DNA from: Tunicatimonas sp964551335
GTDB lineage: Bacteria > Bacteroidota > Bacteroidia > Cytophagales > Cyclobacteriaceae
Direction of reading: 5' to 3'
NCBI GenBank assembly: GCA_964551335.1
Contig: CAZKCO010000018.1
Coordinates: forward strand, 45,727 to 109,726
Length of the DNA: 64,000 nt
Below, in pieces: positions 60,874 through 64,000 of this stretch; the first letter of the stretch is position 1; each line of letters opens with the position of its first letter. Below the pieces are notes generated by a model. It was given only the letters and a program-made list of their open reading frames with translations. It was not told where the DNA came from and did not search any database. Made by a program: the position numbers and the translations under genes.

Positions 60874-61434
60874 TTACATGGAATCTTCCAACTCGTCTAA
60901 CTGATCTTGATGCGCTTCTAATGTAGGAACAAGTTGCTCCGCAAAATTGGCCATATCGGTATTTACATCACCAGCTTCATCTCCTAGCTCCTTTACTGTC
61001 TCTATCATTTCTTCACTGGCACTTTCAATCAATTCAATAAATTCATCAGTAAACTCCTCGGGGCTAGCCGCCCGTAGTTTACCAATATCGCTTTGCTCAT
61101 CGTAGTTTATTGCCTGAGGCAAAGCCACATTATATTTACCGCTCAGATTTTGTAGCTGCTGACCTACCTGTTGGTGATCGGTCTGCAACTGCTGCGCTAA
61201 ACTTTTTATGTTTTCCGGGATAGAAGTTTGATTAGCAGCCATCTGGCTAGCAGTCAGAATTTTGTTATTAAGACTGAATGCTTCGGTTAAAGCTTCGGCA
61301 GTTTCTTCCATATCGTCTTCAAAGCGTTCATCATTGGTCTCGATGGCTTGTTCAGTCGCAGTAGGCTGGGAACTACATCCGTAGATGCCAAAAATGATCC
61401 CTAAGCACAAAAGGTATACATAGGTCGTTTTCAT
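60874..61434 (-). CDS. DUF4142 lipoprotein
   Basis: A 186-residue lipoprotein (signal ending YGC, Cys20). The mature part is a helical bundle of DUF4142 type: two helical hairpins around LAQQLQTDHQQVGQQLQNLS and MIETVKELGDEAGDVNTDM. No catalytic residue or cofactor is known for the family. It stands upstream of rpsA on the same strand with its own promoter. Confidence 0.8.
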   Translation of the reverse strand: MKTTYVYLLCLGIIFGIYGCSSQPTATEQAIETNDERFEDDMEETAEALTEAFSLNNKILTASQMAANQTSIPENIKSLAQQLQTDHQQVGQQLQNLSGKYNVALPQAINYDEQSDIGKLRAASPEEFTDEFIELIESASEEMIETVKELGDEAGDVNTDMANFAEQLVPTLEAHQDQLDELEDSM

Positions 61435-61453
61435 AAACTAGTTATTTTAGGTA

Positions 61454-61484
61454 AAAAAATAGATTTAGTCTAATAACCAGCCAA
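61454..61484 (-). promoter_or_regulatory. Promoter candidate for the DUF4142 gene
   Basis: TTGG (61481-61484), 19 bases, TATTTTTT (61454-61461). The first box matches three of four bases and the second seven of eight. Transcription would start about 13 bases before the ATG. Confidence 0.45.
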
Positions 61485-61507
61485 CCTCCGGTTAGTTTGG
61501 CGGAACT

Positions 61508-63196
61508 TCAATTAGCTGCTTCATTAGTAAGCGATTCTTCTCGAATAGATTTGAATTCTGAACCGGGTTTCCATTTGGGAAATGTTTCTTCATTACTCAA
61601 ACGATAACCAATCTTAAATAGCAATTGAGCATCCTGTACCATTCCGGATACGTCCCACTCTTCATCCGAGTATTCATCCGAAGGTTGATGATAGTGTTTA
61701 CTGGTCCACTCGTCCATTTGAGCCTGTGTCCATTCTACTCCTTTTTCTCTTTGTTCGTATTCACCACTAGCGTACAGAGCCGGAATGCCCACTTTGGCAA
61801 AGCTAAAGTGATCGGATCGGAAAAAGTAACCTTTTTCCGCGTTCGGATCAGGGATAATGTAGCGTCTTTGCTCCTCGGCCACGGTTTGAGCATAGTCGTC
61901 TAACTCCGACTGACCGTAGCCAACAATCGTAAGATCTTTCATCTCGCCCCGGAAGTGAATGCCGTCCATGTTAATATTCGCCACGGTTTGGTTAACGGGG
62001 TAAATCGGGTTTTGAGCGTAGTACTCGGAACCCAGCAGCCCCTGCTCTTCGGCGGTTACTGCCAAAAAGATAACCGTTCGTTCCGGCGCTTCCTCTAAAC
62101 GGCTGAAGGCATCCGCAATTTCTAGCATTACGGCCGTACCGCTAGCATTGTCCAACGCTCCATTATATATAGAATCACCTTCAATAGGTTTGCCGATACC
62201 AATATGATCCCAGTGGGCGGAGTAGATTATGTATTCATCGGGACGCTCACTCCCGGTACGCTTCGCGATTACATTCTGAGATGTTGCTTCCTGGTAAGAT
62301 ACATCGATGGCAAAGCCTACTGTCAGCCCCATCGGAATTGGCTCGAAGTCAGCCTGGCGGGCCTGCCCCAGATAATTCTGGATACCGGCTAGTTCCATCA
62401 TTTCGCGGGCGGCACCCTGGGTTATCCACCCTTCAAAAGCACAGCGGGATTGATTGTTATCTTCTGATTGTAGGTACAATGCCTTTCCGGTCCAGCTACT
62501 TTCTACTACATTCCAGGCGTAACCGGCCGGAGCGGTATTATGGATAATAAGCACCCCTTCGGCTCCCTGCCGGGCAGCTTCTTCGTACTTGTAAGTCCAA
62601 CGCCCGTAGTAGGTCATAGTATTGCCTTTGAATAACGTACTGTCTTGGGTACCAAACCCCGGATCGTTTACCAGCACTACCGCAGTTTTTCCGGTCATAT
62701 CAACCCCTTCATAGTCGTTCCAGCCGTATTCCGGAGCTACGATACCAAATCCACAGAAAACCAGTTCGGAATTTTCTATCGTGACATTATCGGTCACCCG
62801 GCGGGTCAAGGCGACGAAATCCTGTCGATAATCCAGTATCAATCCTTCTTCTTCTCCCTGCACTTTCATAGTGGGGAAAGGAAGCGCATCAATTTCAACT
62901 AAAGGAACTGACTGAAAGTAGCTATCGCCGTTGCCCGGCTCTAGTCCCATAGTGCTAAAAGCATTCTCCAGATAGGTAATTGTTTTTTCCTCCCCCGCAG
63001 TGAAAGGTTTGCGGCCTTCAAACTCATCAGAAGCTAGGGTTCGGACATGATCTCGTAAATCAGTCTCGGTAATAGCATTATCCAGTAAATCAGATAGTTC
63101 TGTACTGTTGGTTTTTGATTGGCAATTAGTTAACACGAAAAGACACAGAATTAAAAAACTATAAAGCGAAACCTGAGTATAAAATTTATTTATCAT
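61508..63196 (-). CDS. M28-family zinc metallopeptidase lipoprotein with PA domain
   Basis: A 562-residue peptidase with a lipoprotein signal ending TNC (Cys25). An inserted PA domain (GAEGVLIIHNTAPAG) precedes the metallopeptidase body. Zinc ligands are visible in SAHWDHIG (His, Asp), GALDNASGTAVML (Asp), TAEEQGLLGSEYY (Glu/Glu), NMDGIH (Asp) and RSDHFSF (His). Such proteins remove amino acids from peptides at the cell surface. The upstream region is AT-rich with paired TGACATTTTT repeats. Confidence 0.93.
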   Translation of the reverse strand: MINKFYTQVSLYSFLILCLFVLTNCQSKTNSTELSDLLDNAITETDLRDHVRTLASDEFEGRKPFTAGEEKTITYLENAFSTMGLEPGNGDSYFQSVPLVEIDALPFPTMKVQGEEEGLILDYRQDFVALTRRVTDNVTIENSELVFCGFGIVAPEYGWNDYEGVDMTGKTAVVLVNDPGFGTQDSTLFKGNTMTYYGRWTYKYEEAARQGAEGVLIIHNTAPAGYAWNVVESSWTGKALYLQSEDNNQSRCAFEGWITQGAAREMMELAGIQNYLGQARQADFEPIPMGLTVGFAIDVSYQEATSQNVIAKRTGSERPDEYIIYSAHWDHIGIGKPIEGDSIYNGALDNASGTAVMLEIADAFSRLEEAPERTVIFLAVTAEEQGLLGSEYYAQNPIYPVNQTVANINMDGIHFRGEMKDLTIVGYGQSELDDYAQTVAEEQRRYIIPDPNAEKGYFFRSDHFSFAKVGIPALYASGEYEQREKGVEWTQAQMDEWTSKHYHQPSDEYSDEEWDVSGMVQDAQLLFKIGYRLSNEETFPKWKPGSEFKSIREESLTNEAAN

Positions 63197-63245
63197 AGTT
63201 TATTTAAAATAAATATTTATAAAATTATAAAATATGCTTCCTAAG

Positions 63246-63277
63246 TGACATTTTTTCTTACATCTGACATTTTTCCT
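63246..63277. promoter_or_regulatory. Direct repeat pair TGACATTTTTyCT
   Basis: TGACATTTTTTCT (63246-63258) and TGACATTTTTCCT (63265-63277) start 19 bases apart and differ at one base. They lie between two divergent genes (M28 peptidase and the envelope protein) in a region that could hold an operator for either. Confidence 0.4.
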
Positions 63278-63349
63278 AGTGTTTTATGATGCAATATTAG
63301 AATAATGGCTACTCTATTGCACTGTCAATGCAAAGATTTGTTCATAATT

Positions 63350-64000
63350 ATGACAGTTTCAAAACTAATTTGCCGGTTTAGGATAGCGATTATTGTTGTT
63401 TTTAGCACTAGCACTATTTCGGGTTTTGGCAAGGTTGCCGAGGAAAACCTCTCAACTGGAGAAACCAATCCTGAATATATTCATCCAGGTACCTATCTGG
63501 TAGTTGGTGCTTTTGCTATTGAAGAAAATGCAGAAAATTTTTCAAACTATATTACCAAGCAAGGTATTTCAAGTCAATATGCTTACTATCCTGTTACCGG
63601 ATATTATTACGTGTACACCTACACCGATTCCGAAAAAGAAGCAGTAGTAGCCGCCTATCATCAATTAAGGGAAAACACAGAGTTTGCGGATGCTTGGGTA
63701 TTCGTAGCACAAGGACCGGCGGCTGCCGAAGAAAACCATGAAACTGAGATAATTAATCCGATAGAGACTCAAAGTACTCAGACCGAACTTCGACAGATGA
63801 ATCCCGATGCTCTGACCGAGAACAACGCATTAGTAACTCCTAAAAAGGTAAGCGCCTCCGAAGTAGCAGATTTAAACCAGCAATCGGTACTCTTTGTAAA
63901 ATTTGCCGCTCATCGTAACAATACAAATAAACCCATAAAAGCTACTATTAAAATTGTTGATGGCATACGTTCTAAAAATATCGCCGAGGCAAGCACCCAA
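63350..64000 (+). CDS. SPOR-like/OmpA-type envelope protein, N-terminal part
   Basis: Open to the window end: 217 codons starting MTVSKLICRF, with a signal peptide ending near GFGKVA. An early domain (HPGTYLVVGAFAIEENAENF then YYPVTGYYYVYTYTDSEKEA) resembles SPOR-like or PorP/OmpA-associated sequences that bind peptidoglycan or gliding-machinery partners. The final visible part (SVLFVKFAAHRNNTNKPIKA) begins another beta domain. OmpA-family proteins with this start are frequent in Cytophagales. The C-terminus is unseen, so the class is tentative. Confidence 0.6.
   Translation, partial: MTVSKLICRFRIAIIVVFSTSTISGFGKVAEENLSTGETNPEYIHPGTYLVVGAFAIEENAENFSNYITKQGISSQYAYYPVTGYYYVYTYTDSEKEAVVAAYHQLRENTEFADAWVFVAQGPAAAEENHETEIINPIETQSTQTELRQMNPDALTENNALVTPKKVSASEVADLNQQSVLFVKFAAHRNNTNKPIKATIKIVDGIRSKNIAEASTQ

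Overview
The window looks like a chromosome segment of a free-living Bacteroidota of the Cytophagales type, probably marine. This rests on gene content: an Alternative Complex III plus aa3-type oxidase operon with a TAT-variant ActB, many lipoproteins with short Cys lipoboxes, SPOR-like and SprA-like envelope proteins, GDYXXLXY/DUF2157 and DUF4142 proteins, secreted VPS10/BNR and S9 proteins, and promoters of the form TTTG-N19-TAnnTTTG. No rRNA, CRISPR array, transposase, integrase or phage gene was seen.

Region 1 (1-830) is AT-rich accessory DNA. A cut-off YdcF-like gene and a small membrane-protein gene are each preceded by a related hairpin element ending in the same 11 bases. This resembles a gene-cassette array without a visible integrase. 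Region 2 (1-15.1 kb) is a catabolic island of exported carbohydrate proteins: a Tat-exported aldo/keto reductase, a lipoprotein sugar-isomerase-like TIM barrel, an FG-GAP propeller, a large PVC-type dehydrogenase with cytochrome c, a Tat-exported enolase-superfamily enzyme, a GH29 fucosidase, a cupin and a DUF1593 nucleoside-hydrolase-like protein. The middle three form one minus-strand operon.

Region 3 (15.1-20.4 kb) holds tRNA-Leu, with a partial tRNA copy next to it, and tRNA-Gly. Next come dcd, a PolB-like exonuclease, and a tRNA 3'-half remnant beside an MntA-HepT toxin-antitoxin pair. The HepT toxin is frameshifted by a 7-bp duplication. RNase R follows. Region 4 (20.4-34.9 kb) has a PQQ-type sugar dehydrogenase with a heme domain, an NTF2-like protein, a GIY-YIG protein beside a 143-bp MITE-like inverted-repeat element, a GH140-like hydrolase, a DUF2157/GDYXXLXY pair, and a very large NtrY-like sensor kinase in operon with a 1,227-residue outer-membrane barrel. 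Upstream of the kinase lies a decayed 41-bp tandem repeat.

Region 5 (34.9-41.2 kb) holds dodecin, an S9 peptidase and a VPS10/BNR propeller protein. Region 6 (41.3-58.5 kb) is one minus-strand operon of 17 genes. It encodes ActABCDEF (menaquinol to cytochrome c), CoxB, CoxA, heme A and heme O synthases, two subunit III paralogues, subunit IV, a divergent SCO-like protein, DUF420, an 87-residue CxxC protein and DUF983. It therefore carries most of the branch from quinol to O2 plus its assembly factors. A full-consensus promoter stands before actA. Region 7 (58.6-64 kb) has tRNA-Cys, ribosomal protein S1 with a leader hairpin, a DUF4142 lipoprotein, an M28 peptidase, and the start of a SPOR-like/OmpA-type envelope protein cut by the window end.

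The best leads for something undescribed are the cassette-like element pair, the frameshifted HepT, the GIY-YIG/palindrome locus, the 41-bp repeat and the kinase/barrel pair. No complete, clearly novel defence or mobile system was recognised.
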